Source: Stentor roeselii
Lineage: Eukaryota > Ciliophora > Heterotrichea > Heterotrichida > Stentoridae
Direction: 5' to 3'
DNA length: 32,632 bases
NCBI GenBank assembly: GCA_006503475.1
Contig: RSEH01000377.1
Coordinates: 1-32,632 of the forward strand
Part shown: piece by piece, positions 1 to 8,752 of the stretch
Layout: every line of letters starts with the position of its first letter
Position numbering within the stretch: the first letter of the stretch is position 1
The notes under the pieces: generated by a model
Databases searched by the model: none
Seen by the model: only the letters and a program-made list of their open reading frames with translations
What the model was told of the DNA's origin: nothing
Position numbers and translations under genes: made by a program

Positions 1-273
1 CAAAATACTTTTTCACATTTAAATCATTTCCCACGTTCAAATATATTAAAATTCTTTGCAAAAAACTGGCTTGTATGCTTTAGTGATAATTTATATGAAT
101 TAAACTCAGATCAAACATTAGTAAGTAGATGTCCTTTTACAGAAAGTGATAGTAATTGTAATTCTTCGGGATTTTCAGAAAGAGGTAATTTTCTTTACTT
201 TTTAACTCAAAGTCTTCAGCTTATCAGAATTGATATAAAGCAAAAGAAAATAGGGATAGTTAATTATAGCTAG
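1..273 (+). CDS. 3' end of an unidentified protein gene, cut by the window edge
   Basis: Frame 1 is open from the first base for 90 codons and ends at a TAG at 271-273. In DNA this rich in A+T, stops are expected about every 11 codons, so 90 open codons are unlikely by chance. The encoded segment is mixed and globular in character, with a Phe/Trp-containing stretch near the edge and four cysteines, and it ends in a Lys-rich tail. I do not recognise a family. The start and any upstream domains lie outside the window. No 15-nt intron of the local type was found in it. Confidence 0.45.
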   Translation, partial: QNTFSHLNHFPRSNILKFFAKNWLVCFSDNLYELNSDQTLVSRCPFTESDSNCNSSGFSERGNFLYFLTQSLQLIRIDIKQKKIGIVNYS

Positions 274-1189
274 TTAATAATTATTAAGCTTTAAATTATC
301 ATTTAAACTAAATATATTGATTATTCATACACGAACACAGAAGCTGGAACTCATAAATTTCTAAGATTTTTAGAAATATCAATAAAGATCTTTAAAATTA
401 ACAAATTTTCTCATTTCATAAATAAACTTTCGTAATTGAATGATATAAAATAGTGATTTCAAAGTTATTAATGGATTACTGTGAGATCTTCAAATAATAT
501 ATCAATCAAAAGTATTCCGATGAAATAAACTAATTTCAGATTAATGAATTTATAAGTGTGATATCTTAATTCAGATTAAACCTATTAGTATTCCGATGAT
601 ATCAAAATAAAATTTAAATTGTGATGAATAAGGTAATATCAATATCAAATTAGAGTATCACTCACCAGAAAATTTGAATCATACAATTAAACAAGAAACA
701 GATATTAGAATTATCTGAGAATTTTCACAATTATAGTGGACTGTTAATCTTGATATGGGAGATATTGAGTATATGATTGTTTCAAACTAAACTCTGGAAT
801 TTACTGAATTTAAAACTACTAAAAAATTTAAAATAAAGCTTATGAACTAAGTAAGGAATGTAGAGCTGATGAAAAAATAATCTTCAAGCTTATTTCAATA
901 AAATCATTTAACTCTAACCAAAATTATTATTCCTTTAACTAATTTGAATATATTTAATCTATCTAATTATTTATCAAATAAAAAACTTATGAAAAGCTGT
1001 AAAACTCTTCAAAGATCTATAAAAAAATGAAATGTTCCATAAAAATCATTCTAAACAAAATATTTACCTAAAATATCCAACAACTACTCAATATCCCTCT
1101 ATTCCAAAAATTCTCTGATAATTCTAAGATTCAAATCTAATTGAATAAATAATCTAAATTCAAACAATTTACCTAATCACTATCTACTC
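274..1189. other. A+T-rich intergenic region
   Basis: This 916-nt stretch lies between the end of the edge gene and the 3' end of the RRM gene. It is very A+T-rich with stops in all frames. It holds one pair of 13-nt direct repeats (511-523 and 587-599, AGTATTCCGATGA). Near-copies of TTCAGATTAA (from about 535 and 571) lie between them. I see no RNA gene, mobile element or convincing coding region. Confidence 0.6.
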
Positions 1190-2128
1190 TCAGCATTTCT
1201 TACAAACAAAGAAGTCCATCTCCTTATAACACTCAATAAGCTGAGTATGTCCACAAGGCAATAACTTTTCAATATGCTGAACACATTCAATAACCTTATC
1301 CCCCTTCTTATAAGCAGAGATCAAAAAGCACTCAGTTTCAAACATATGTCCACATTTCCCAATAATAAAACTAACTTTTTCCCTACACTTAAAAGTATCA
1401 GGAAACTTATACGCAAGAATCGCAATAACTTTACTTCGAACCTGTTTCTGAATATTCGAATTTTCCGCTTCTTTCACCGACAAATGAGAACTCGCATGAT
1501 TAATCAATTCATCTAAAACCGCACTTTCCTGCAATTCAATAAACTTGCTATGTCCACAAGGTAAAAAAATATTTTTCTTATTCCTAAAAATGTTAAGTTC
1601 ATTTTTAAGATATTTTCTTCTTTCATTCAAATCTTTTGCTTCTTTTCTGAGTTTATCACAGTCTTGGTTGATTTCATTGATTTTTTTTTTAAGTTCGTCT
1701 TTTTTTTTTTTCAGTGAGTTGACCTCGCTTTGAAGCTTGTGGTCAGCTTCTGAAGACGATCGAGAAGAAGGAAGATTAGAAGACCCTGAAGAAATCGGAG
1801 ACCTGTGAGGACGGGGCGACCTTGACCTTTGTCGATATTTTTTTTCGGATCCTGGTTGGCTTTCATGTGCGAAGGTCACTATTAAGGATTTGTTTTGGAA
1901 GACTGAGTTGTTTAGGACCTGCTGGGCTTTTTGAGCGTCTTCTTCTAGGAAAAAGTTGACAAATGCGTATCCTTTTGTACGGCGGGTCTGGAAGTCTTTT
2001 GGGATGTAAATGTTTTTTACACGGCCGAAAGGCTCGAATAGGATTCGAAGACTTTCTTCAGAGCATTCGTAGGGCTGATTAGGGATTACGAAGTTTTTTA
2101 CGAATAAGGATATACGTTTGTTTGACAT
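1190..2128 (-). CDS. RRM-domain protein with RS-like linker, coiled coil and C-terminal CGH motifs
   Basis: The gene reads right to left from an ATG at 2126-2128 to a TGA, with a 15-nt intron at 2075-2089. The spliced product is 307 residues. An RRM fills roughly residues 6-80: RNP2-like LFVKNF runs directly into PYECSEESL after splicing, and RNP1 is KGYAFVNF. A short Arg/Ser-rich linker (RSRSPRPHRSP) follows, then a Lys/Glu-rich coiled coil (about 125-180). The C-terminal third has three CGH motifs (LPCGHSKF, GKCGHMFE, LPCGHTQL) and a terminal CKKC, which suggests zinc binding of an NFX1- or RING-like kind. The first CGH copy lacks the cysteine found a few residues after the other two. The RRM implies RNA binding; the Cys/His tail is assigned by motif only. 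Role in splicing or RNA-linked ubiquitination is inference. Confidence 0.85.
   Translation of the reverse strand: MSNKRISLFVKNFVIPNQPYECSEESLRILFEPFGRVKNIYIPKDFQTRRTKGYAFVNFFLEEDAQKAQQVLNNSVFQNKSLIVTFAHESQPGSEKKYRQRSRSPRPHRSPISSGSSNLPSSRSSSEADHKLQSEVNSLKKKKDELKKKINEINQDCDKLRKEAKDLNERRKYLKNELNIFRNKKNIFLPCGHSKFIELQESAVLDELINHASSHLSVKEAENSNIQKQVRSKVIAILAYKFPDTFKCREKVSFIIGKCGHMFETECFLISAYKKGDKVIECVQHIEKLLPCGHTQLIECYKEMDFFVCKKC
2075..2089 (-). other. 15-nt intron (predicted, stop-free, phase 0)
   Basis: On the minus strand this is GTAATCCCTAATCAG. It shares GTAA, A at position 10 and a CAG/TAG end with the three introns here that remove stop codons. Retained, it adds VIPNQ inside the first loop of the RRM. 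Removed, it gives the uninterrupted RRM start KNFPYECSEESL. Because it holds no stop and is a multiple of three, only domain comparison exposes it. Confidence 0.85.
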
Positions 2129-2990
2129 TATAAAGGATTTTTTTTTGGGGTTTTTTTAGGTTTTTTTTAAGTTTTTATTATGATTTTGATGTGGTTTTTA
2201 AGGTGAATTTCAGAGATTTTAGTTAGTGTTTTAAGAGGATAAGAATGGGATTTTTCATTTTAGAGATTTGGAGTTTTAGGAAATTAAAGATTGGGATGGC
2301 TTTTTGAGAAGTTTATAGAGAATGGTTTTATTAGTTTAAAATTATCGGAAATATTTAGAAGTTTAGCTGTTGAAATTCAGATGTTTTTTTTAGCTACCAA
2401 ACAGTTAATTTTTTAAGATATTGGATTTAGATTAAGTAAAATTAGAATAATTTTAGGAATACAGCAATAGATCTTTCCAGAGTATAAATAATTTATTTTT
2501 AAGTATCATCATCTATCAATTAGTTAATTTAAAATGATTAACTTTAAATAGTTAATTGTTTAAATAATTTCTCAGAAATTACTTATTATTAATGTCAAAA
2601 ACAATTGATCTCAAATCATCGTCCTTCCTCCATCTTCAATCCTTTCCTCTAACCATTTAAAGCAAACAAATTCCCAGTTAATCGTAAATATAAAAAAACT
2701 CTTTTAACGAAACAACATATTTTGTTCCACATCTATACCACTTAAACTCTTTAAAGTTTCCACATCACCAATTAAATTTTAATAATAATCCTTTATCAGA
2801 ACCAATACAAATACTCTTGATGACACAAAACATCAACCTATTTAAATCTCTCATTGAACACAATCCTTTCCAGAAAGCTTAACAAAAATTTACTGAATAA
2901 TTCTAATCCTAAATCTTCAAAATCATCCATTTGCACATCAATCATAATCTATTCACTCTCACATACCTTAACAGTTAAGTAATAAATAAT
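2129..2990. other. Intergenic region with abrupt strand-composition change
   Basis: No gene is visible in these 862 nt. The first part (to about 2340) is almost free of C on the plus strand: bases 2221-2280 hold 17 G and 1 C. The later part is the reverse: 2641-2700 hold 14 C and 3 G. Homopolymer T runs sit just upstream of the RRM gene start (2137-2172). A 34-codon minus-strand frame near 2840-2945 is too short to support. Confidence 0.6.
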
Positions 2991-4403
2991 CTACTCCATT
3001 GAAAACTTATAAAAATCATCAGCAACCGGCTTAATCCATTCAAATCGTGCCCTTTGTTCCGTTTTCCAGTCATTTTTCACAGAATCCTTCAATCTCACCA
3101 TTTCCCTCTCATTTTTTTTTTCAACCACAACCTTACTCCCCTTGATTCCTTTAAAATTATCTTGATTAGTAGTAAAATGAAAATTTTTTTCACTTCCAAG
3201 GTAAAAATGTGTTGATTTTGGTTCAATTTTCTGACTTGGCGAGCAAGAAAAAGCGTTTTGGCCATAATTCGCATTTTGACTTCTAAAGGTTGATTTGAAT
3301 GTGCCGAGTTGATAATGATGTTTGCGGATGTACTCGGCATGACCATTGTTTTTTTCTTTTGGACTTGAGAACTGTTGAAAGTCGCTTCTGTGGACTGAAG
3401 TGCACGGCGCGGGTGACGTTGACCCGAGGACAAAATTAGTGATTTTATCTGAATTTTTCACTCTTACTGTCTGCGGTTGAGGCGCGGGACTAGCTGAATG
3501 AGCCTGGGCGTAAGAAGTTTTCCATGGTTTCGAACTTTCACCTAACACTAAATTTGTCTTTTTCATTACTTTTTCCATGAAATTCTCCTGTTTAAGTAAA
3601 GGACTGCCACTTTGGTAAGTTGAACTTAACTTATAGTCAGATTTTTCATTACCTAAAATAAAATGAGACTTTCTCAGGTCTTTCAATAGTTCATTTTCAG
3701 AAGGGTTTAAATTTTTTTCATTCTTTAAAGTTTCATTTTTTTCATATCTTGCTTTATCAGAGCCTAAAACAACAGAACTTTCAAATAAATTTCCTGTTTT
3801 TTTCTCGAAAACTTGGACTTTTTTGCTGAAATCTTCTTGTTTTGTAGACAAGTATAAAGCCGGATCATGTCCAAGTCCAAAGTTAGACTTTTGCAGTTCT
3901 TTTTTAATATTTTCCGCAAGTTCTTTTTCATTAGAATCAATTTTTTTTTCCTTGAAGTCCAACCTGGAAGTACTTGAAGGGCTTAAATGATGAGTTCCTA
4001 ATTTGAAATGATGAGCTGAGGCTCTTTGTTTAGTCATTGTTTTCTCAATTTGAACAGGGGGACTAGGTGAAAGAGGAGTTTTAGGAGTTTCTTTATAACT
4101 TCCCAGAAAATAATTAGTTTTGCGCAGGTCTTTCTTATCAATACCGAGGTGTGGAGCAGTATTGATCTGAGGAGGTAAGAATCTTGACAATGTTTCTGAA
4201 TTAAGAGGTTTTTTATCAAATCCAAGTTCAAAATGACTAGCTTTCATGATATCACTAAGTGATTTCGTACTTTGAGGCACAACATAAGTCACTTCATCTC
4301 TATTCTTCAACTCACCAACATCCGACCCAAGCTGAAAATGAGTTTTATTTGTATCAGCCGCTAGTTTATCCCTCTGTCTCTTAGTCAAAAACTTTCCTTC
4401 CAT
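2991..4403 (-). CDS. LG-repeat protein, possibly microtubule- or cortex-associated
   Basis: This 470-residue protein starts at ATG 4401-4403 and ends at TAG 2991-2993. It contains about twelve copies of a short motif of the form (S/T)-(H/N)-(F/Y)-x-L-G-x-(D/E), for example THFQLGSD near residue 21, SHFELGFD near 56, SNFGLGHD near 173, SHFILGNE near 246 and THFYLGSE near 397. Most are spaced 35-40 residues apart and separated by Lys/Ser-rich, disordered linkers. Regular short aromatic/LG repeats in basic disordered proteins are common among ciliary microtubule-binding and microtubule-inner proteins. That comparison is from general pattern, not a family match. There is no signal peptide or membrane segment. 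The start codon overlaps the first unit of the minisatellite upstream. The downstream gap to the RRM gene is long. Confidence 0.8.
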   Translation of the reverse strand: MEGKFLTKRQRDKLAADTNKTHFQLGSDVGELKNRDEVTYVVPQSTKSLSDIMKASHFELGFDKKPLNSETLSRFLPPQINTAPHLGIDKKDLRKTNYFLGSYKETPKTPLSPSPPVQIEKTMTKQRASAHHFKLGTHHLSPSSTSRLDFKEKKIDSNEKELAENIKKELQKSNFGLGHDPALYLSTKQEDFSKKVQVFEKKTGNLFESSVVLGSDKARYEKNETLKNEKNLNPSENELLKDLRKSHFILGNEKSDYKLSSTYQSGSPLLKQENFMEKVMKKTNLVLGESSKPWKTSYAQAHSASPAPQPQTVRVKNSDKITNFVLGSTSPAPCTSVHRSDFQQFSSPKEKNNGHAEYIRKHHYQLGTFKSTFRSQNANYGQNAFSCSPSQKIEPKSTHFYLGSEKNFHFTTNQDNFKGIKGSKVVVEKKNEREMVRLKDSVKNDWKTEQRARFEWIKPVADDFYKFSME

Positions 4404-4637
4404 TCACTTTATCACTCTAATAAACTACTTAAAATAATCCTATTCACTTATAACTCAAATAAACTCTTAAACTAATCCCATTCACTTTATCACTCTAATA
4501 AACTACTTAAACTAATCTCATTCACTTTATAACTCAAATAAACTCTTAAACTAATCCAATTCACTTTTCACTCAAATAAACTACTTAAACTTATCCCATT
4601 CACTTTATCACTCTAATAAACTATTTAAAATAAGCCC
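4402..4637. repeat. Minisatellite, six units of 38-40 nt
   Basis: Six head-to-tail units begin with ATTCAC at 4402, 4442, 4480, 4520, 4559 and 4598. Two subtypes alternate. Type A carries TTATCACTCTAATAAACTA (units 1, 3, 6). Type B carries ATAACTCAAATAAACTCTTA (units 2 and 4). Unit 5 is a hybrid. This implies a higher-order unit of about 78 nt. The array contains no G on the plus strand over long stretches (4441-4560). It fills the whole gap between the stop of one gene and the start of the next, and its first unit includes two bases of the downstream start codon. Confidence 0.92.
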
Positions 4638-4638
4638 T

Positions 4639-5940
4639 TTACTTCCTCAACATTGTCGGGCTGATCTTAGAAAAAGAAGAGAAATTTCGAGTCTCCACAA
4701 TAATCGGCTTGGACTTCTCGCTGTAGTCAGTCCGCTTCGAAGCGTTCTCTCTGGAACTTCCGAAACTTCCAGTACTCATGCTATGCTTATGCATAGATTT
4801 TTTCACGCTGGCTACGCGAGAACCACATAAAACTCGCTTTTCGGCGACGTTCAACCCGAGGACTGGATCATCAAGTCTTGAAGAGAACTGAGAAAAGTCT
4901 AGATTTTTTTCATCATTTTTTAAAGTTCTCAGAAGTGGTTCTAAGATTTTTGCTGTTTTTTCATCAAGATTTTGAAGTTTTAAGTCTTCCAAGTCGATTT
5001 TACCGGATTTTCCTTTTAATTTTTCGAAGATTTCTGAATATCGCGAGGTTTTTGAAGGGTTTGAATGGATTTCGCTTTTTTTAGAAGGACTTTGAACTAG
5101 GTCTATGTCGGGCTCGCTTGAGCCTTTGTGGTGGATTATTAGTTTTGCTGCGATTTTCTTTTTTGAGTCGAATTTTGAGGAGTGAAGAACGGGTTGGAAG
5201 ACTTTTGAACCGGTTTCTTGGTCTACACCGATTTTCACGTGTTGGGTGATTTTTAATAGCGCTTGGGATTTCATACGGTCTGTCGAACTTACTTCGAATA
5301 CTTGACTTTTACGGTTTTTTAAGTGGAATGGCTTCTCGGGTGAGAGGCTTTCTCTTGTTTTGGCTTCTGAGTAACTTTGCTTTCTTGGGTTTTGAGAAAA
5401 GGCTTCCGAGAGACCTTTTGAGAGACTTTCGTGAGTTTTTGGAGTGAATAGTATTTCACTGATATCCACATCACTTGACTGATGTTTAATAGTCGACACA
5501 GATTTATAAATCGAGTTACTCACAATACTAACCGACTTGCTATCAATCTTCGGCCTATCCTGCATAGTATCCTGTATCGACCTAGCTTTCTGAATTCTTT
5601 CCATTTGATGTTTAACAATTTTCATTTCCTTTTCCTGCATGCATTTCCTATAAAGTCTTTCACCGAAGTTTTTACAAACCGGACTCTTAAATACAGGCAT
5701 GACGGCCAAAGCCTGATTGATAAGTTTATGTTCTTCAATGAGTTCTTCCATGAAATGACTAACTCTCTCAAGAAACGCGTCTTCTGATTCACTCACAATG
5801 TTATTCTTAATAAAAAAGTTCCTGACAACCAACTGCAAGTCATCATGTTCGAAAACCCTTAAAACATCAGTCTGTCCTTCCCCGATCTCAACAGCAACAT
5901 TCAGTAGTTCCTCGCCTCTATTTGGGTCTTTGTCGTCCAT
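4639..5940 (-). CDS. GERLY-motif protein with N-terminal ubiquitin-like-type domain and EF-hand-like C-terminus
   Basis: This 433-residue protein starts at ATG 5938-5940 and ends at TAA. Residues about 12-65 (VAVEIGEGQTDVLRVFEHDD and the following helix) match the pattern of a small beta-grasp-like module often found at the N-terminus of ciliate and apicomplexan proteins. FGERLYRKC follows at about 92-100, the GERLY motif typical of that group. The middle is Ser/Lys-rich and probably disordered. Residues about 300-360 read like a degenerate EF-hand pair (YSEIFEKLKGKSGKIDLEDL, then an LDFSQF motif). This order is familiar from protist proteins often linked to cilia or basal bodies, but I cannot name the protein. 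Its start lies 31 nt downstream of the stop of the HEAT-repeat gene on the same strand, so the 5' leader is very short. Confidence 0.85.
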   Translation of the reverse strand: MDDKDPNRGEELLNVAVEIGEGQTDVLRVFEHDDLQLVVRNFFIKNNIVSESEDAFLERVSHFMEELIEEHKLINQALAVMPVFKSPVCKNFGERLYRKCMQEKEMKIVKHQMERIQKARSIQDTMQDRPKIDSKSVSIVSNSIYKSVSTIKHQSSDVDISEILFTPKTHESLSKGLSEAFSQNPRKQSYSEAKTRESLSPEKPFHLKNRKSQVFEVSSTDRMKSQALLKITQHVKIGVDQETGSKVFQPVLHSSKFDSKKKIAAKLIIHHKGSSEPDIDLVQSPSKKSEIHSNPSKTSRYSEIFEKLKGKSGKIDLEDLKLQNLDEKTAKILEPLLRTLKNDEKNLDFSQFSSRLDDPVLGLNVAEKRVLCGSRVASVKKSMHKHSMSTGSFGSSRENASKRTDYSEKSKPIIVETRNFSSFSKISPTMLRK

Positions 5941-5971
5941 GATTATTATTCACGATTCTTTATCGTTAAAT

Positions 5972-8503
5972 CTAATTTCCTTCTTTTCCACTTTCGGACT
6001 CCTCGTTTTTCCCTTCAGCTTCTAAGATTTCTAGCAACTCTTTCAACAGTGAAGACGTGTTGTGGGGAAGGGGGTAGGGAAGCTTTAAGATTTCTCTTAT
6101 TGCGCATTTCATACTTTGTCTCTGAGAGTTTTTTTCCCAGAAGTGCTCGTTTATTTCGTCCACGCGGAAACTGTGGATCGTCTCTGAGGCGGACTTGCGA
6201 ACTGATGGGTGGGGGTCGTGAAGACCGAGTAATAAGGAACGAAATGTGGATGGACCTACCTGACCTAAACCTCGGATTGCCTGGCCGCGGACGACAGGGT
6301 TTTCATCTTTAGTCATCGCTTCAATAAGCATAAGTTGTCCCTGTGGTCCAGAGCTAACAATCCCTTCCGTTGCAGCTTCTCTAACTTCCTTGGCCTGATC
6401 CTTCAAGAACTTAAAATAAAGCGGTAGTAACATCCTAGGTTTCAAATAAGTAACTTGCAATTTCGCCTTTTCCGCTAGACCCTTCAGTGTAAGTATAACT
6501 TCCCGTCTAATAGAAGGCATATTATCATTAGCCAGTTGAAACAAGGCTTCAACAACGAAGTCAATATTCCCATTGTAAACATTAGCAAAAGCCAAGGCTC
6601 TGACAGCCCCAGACCTAAGAGTCGCGTTTCCATTAGGTTCGCGGTTGAGCATGTCAATCAGCAGCTTTTCTCCTGCCGGGCCCAGTCTGACGATAGTCTC
6701 GGCGACAGTGTTTCTGTTAATGCTGCCGTCTCGAAGGATTTTGTAAAGAATCGGAATTGCCTGGCTGGCCATGTTGTGACCTGCTGATGCTAAAGATATG
6801 CACGCTGCTGTTCGCACTTTCCAGTAACTGTCTTTTAAAAGACCGATCAGGGATGGACCTGCCTTGTAAGCCACTGGACCAAGTCGACCTATCGCCCATG
6901 CTGCCATTGTTCGCACTTGGGCTGAAGGGTCTCGGAGCAAACGGGTCAGGGAATCAATCGATTCTGAGGCTTCTGGAAGACCGATGAAACCTAATGCGTA
7001 TGCACTTGTCTCACGTACTCCTTCGAATTCGTCGCGGAGGGAAGTGCTTAGGGATTTTATCACTGATACCGATATTTCTGACTTGTCGTCGTATGTGGTT
7101 TCATTATTAACCGAGAAAGACGTCAAATAAGGAAAAACCTCAGCAGGACTTTCACTTTTAATCCATCTCTGAAGACTCGAAAGCAAGTCACTAACATTGA
7201 TTTCCAAATAAGCATCAGAGTCATCCTGCAGAACGACAGGAGTACAAGGTCCAATATACTTACACATAGACCCAGGCATAAGTTGATACCTAACAACATC
7301 ATTAACCAACACGATTTCAAGTTGTTTCGGCCTAGAAGGTACTCTCCAACAAAGCGCTCCTGCAGCAGCCATGCGAATTTTCGCAACAGGATTAGTTTTA
7401 AGCAGTCTAACCAAAGTCTGTTCTCCAGGATTTCCACAAGACCTGATTGCACAAGCGAGAAGTTGCCTATCCACTGCTCCTTCTTCCATCAAGTCCAAAA
7501 GAACAGGTAGTGCTCCGCCTTCCCAGAGAACGGAGTACATTCTATTCAAAGCGGCGACAGCTTGAAGCCTCAAGTTGCTATTCGGACTGATCGCATCCTG
7601 AACAAGAGCAGGGACAATGATATTCCTCTGAATCGTGTTAGTCATAACAAGCCTTTCCAACACCCAGATCTGCAGATAGGCGTAGTCCTTCGAGGCAACT
7701 TTAATCAAGGCGTCGATGCCACTGGGCCCCAGACGGCTCAAACAAGCGAAGGCGGCTTGATGGATTTCAGGAGTGTCAGTAGTTTCATCGTGGATCATTA
7801 TCGAAGCCAGCAGGGGAATGCTCTCAATTGAGTTCTTGTGAGGGCCGATAGACCCGAGCACGTCCAGGCAACATTCAACCACATCTGACTCCAGCTCGTC
7901 CCATTTCTCCAACAAGGTCAAAACCTCGACTAACACCTTGTCCTTTATCGAGACACTCACTTCTTGTCGTTCAACTGCTTCGTGAATGCCTTGCAAAGCC
8001 GCCAACTTCTTCTGACTGTTCGGACTGCAAAGTGAACTAGCGAACTTCAGAACTTTCTCATCACTTGGCAAGTCCTGAACGCTTTGGAACTCTCGACAGT
8101 TCTCGAAAGACTCTCGAAGTTTCAAAGATTTTTCGTGGAAAGGGTTGGCTTCTTGATGGTAGTTTGAAAACTTCTTCGCTGTCACTCGGTCGGTGTTTCC
8201 TTTGGTTGTTGAGGGAGACTCTTCTCGTGAACGAGGAGATGAAAGCATTTTTAAACGCTTTCGACGAGAAGGAGAGTTTATTGATAAGTCTTGTTCTAGG
8301 ATTTTTGATAGGATCTGGTCGTGGGAGTTGGATGGAAGGATTGATTGAGATGTTGACATTGGCAACCGCGCTGATGGAGGGTTGAATGAAGGACGAATTG
8401 CGGAGACTTGGATACTTTCAGACTCGTTTTTTAAGTCTTCTGGAAAGTCCTCGATTGGCTGCATCTCTTCGTCGTCTTCTAGGAAACCGTATTGGTAACT
8501 CAT
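5972..8503 (-). CDS. Large HEAT-repeat protein
   Basis: This 843-residue protein starts at ATG 8501-8503 and ends at TAG. The first 150 or so residues are acidic and Ser/Pro-rich, probably disordered. From about residue 160 to 790 the chain is a series of two-helix repeats with HEAT/PBS-lyase-like signatures, such as VRETSAYALGFIGLPEASES, VRTMAAWAIGRLGPVA and VRGQAIRGLGQVGPSTFRS. Each is 35-40 residues long with conserved Arg, Ala-Ala-x-Ala and Gly-Pro positions. Such solenoids serve as protein-binding scaffolds; no enzyme motif is visible. An interruption near residues 395-470 (MCKYIGPCTPVVLQDD and following) separates two repeat blocks. The C-terminus is Glu-rich. I found no matching 15-nt intron. 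The partner and pathway are unknown. Confidence 0.88.
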   Translation of the reverse strand: MSYQYGFLEDDEEMQPIEDFPEDLKNESESIQVSAIRPSFNPPSARLPMSTSQSILPSNSHDQILSKILEQDLSINSPSRRKRLKMLSSPRSREESPSTTKGNTDRVTAKKFSNYHQEANPFHEKSLKLRESFENCREFQSVQDLPSDEKVLKFASSLCSPNSQKKLAALQGIHEAVERQEVSVSIKDKVLVEVLTLLEKWDELESDVVECCLDVLGSIGPHKNSIESIPLLASIMIHDETTDTPEIHQAAFACLSRLGPSGIDALIKVASKDYAYLQIWVLERLVMTNTIQRNIIVPALVQDAISPNSNLRLQAVAALNRMYSVLWEGGALPVLLDLMEEGAVDRQLLACAIRSCGNPGEQTLVRLLKTNPVAKIRMAAAGALCWRVPSRPKQLEIVLVNDVVRYQLMPGSMCKYIGPCTPVVLQDDSDAYLEINVSDLLSSLQRWIKSESPAEVFPYLTSFSVNNETTYDDKSEISVSVIKSLSTSLRDEFEGVRETSAYALGFIGLPEASESIDSLTRLLRDPSAQVRTMAAWAIGRLGPVAYKAGPSLIGLLKDSYWKVRTAACISLASAGHNMASQAIPILYKILRDGSINRNTVAETIVRLGPAGEKLLIDMLNREPNGNATLRSGAVRALAFANVYNGNIDFVVEALFQLANDNMPSIRREVILTLKGLAEKAKLQVTYLKPRMLLPLYFKFLKDQAKEVREAATEGIVSSGPQGQLMLIEAMTKDENPVVRGQAIRGLGQVGPSTFRSLLLGLHDPHPSVRKSASETIHSFRVDEINEHFWEKNSQRQSMKCAIREILKLPYPLPHNTSSLLKELLEILEAEGKNEESESGKEGN

Positions 8504-8752
8504 AATTATTTGGATTAAATTTTTTGAGATTTTTAGAGCTTTTTTAGGTTTGTTTGAAAATTTGGGGTTTTTGGAATTTATTTGAAAATTTGATTTTTTT
8601 TTAATGGGTTTTAGTTGAGATGAGGATTTTAGGTTTTTTTGGAATGGTTTTTAGCTTGGTTTTATGGATAGTAATGGACTTAAGTATTTAGATTTTTAAA
8701 GTTTTTTACCAATAACAATAAAGTAATCAATCATTCTCAGCACAATTCCTAA

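Noticed and set aside
500-1020. A plus-strand frame that reads like a protein if TAA/TAG/TGA were sense codons.
   Set aside because: Stops occur about once per 11 codons, as expected by chance for this base composition, so nothing indicates a reassigned-code gene or recent pseudogene.
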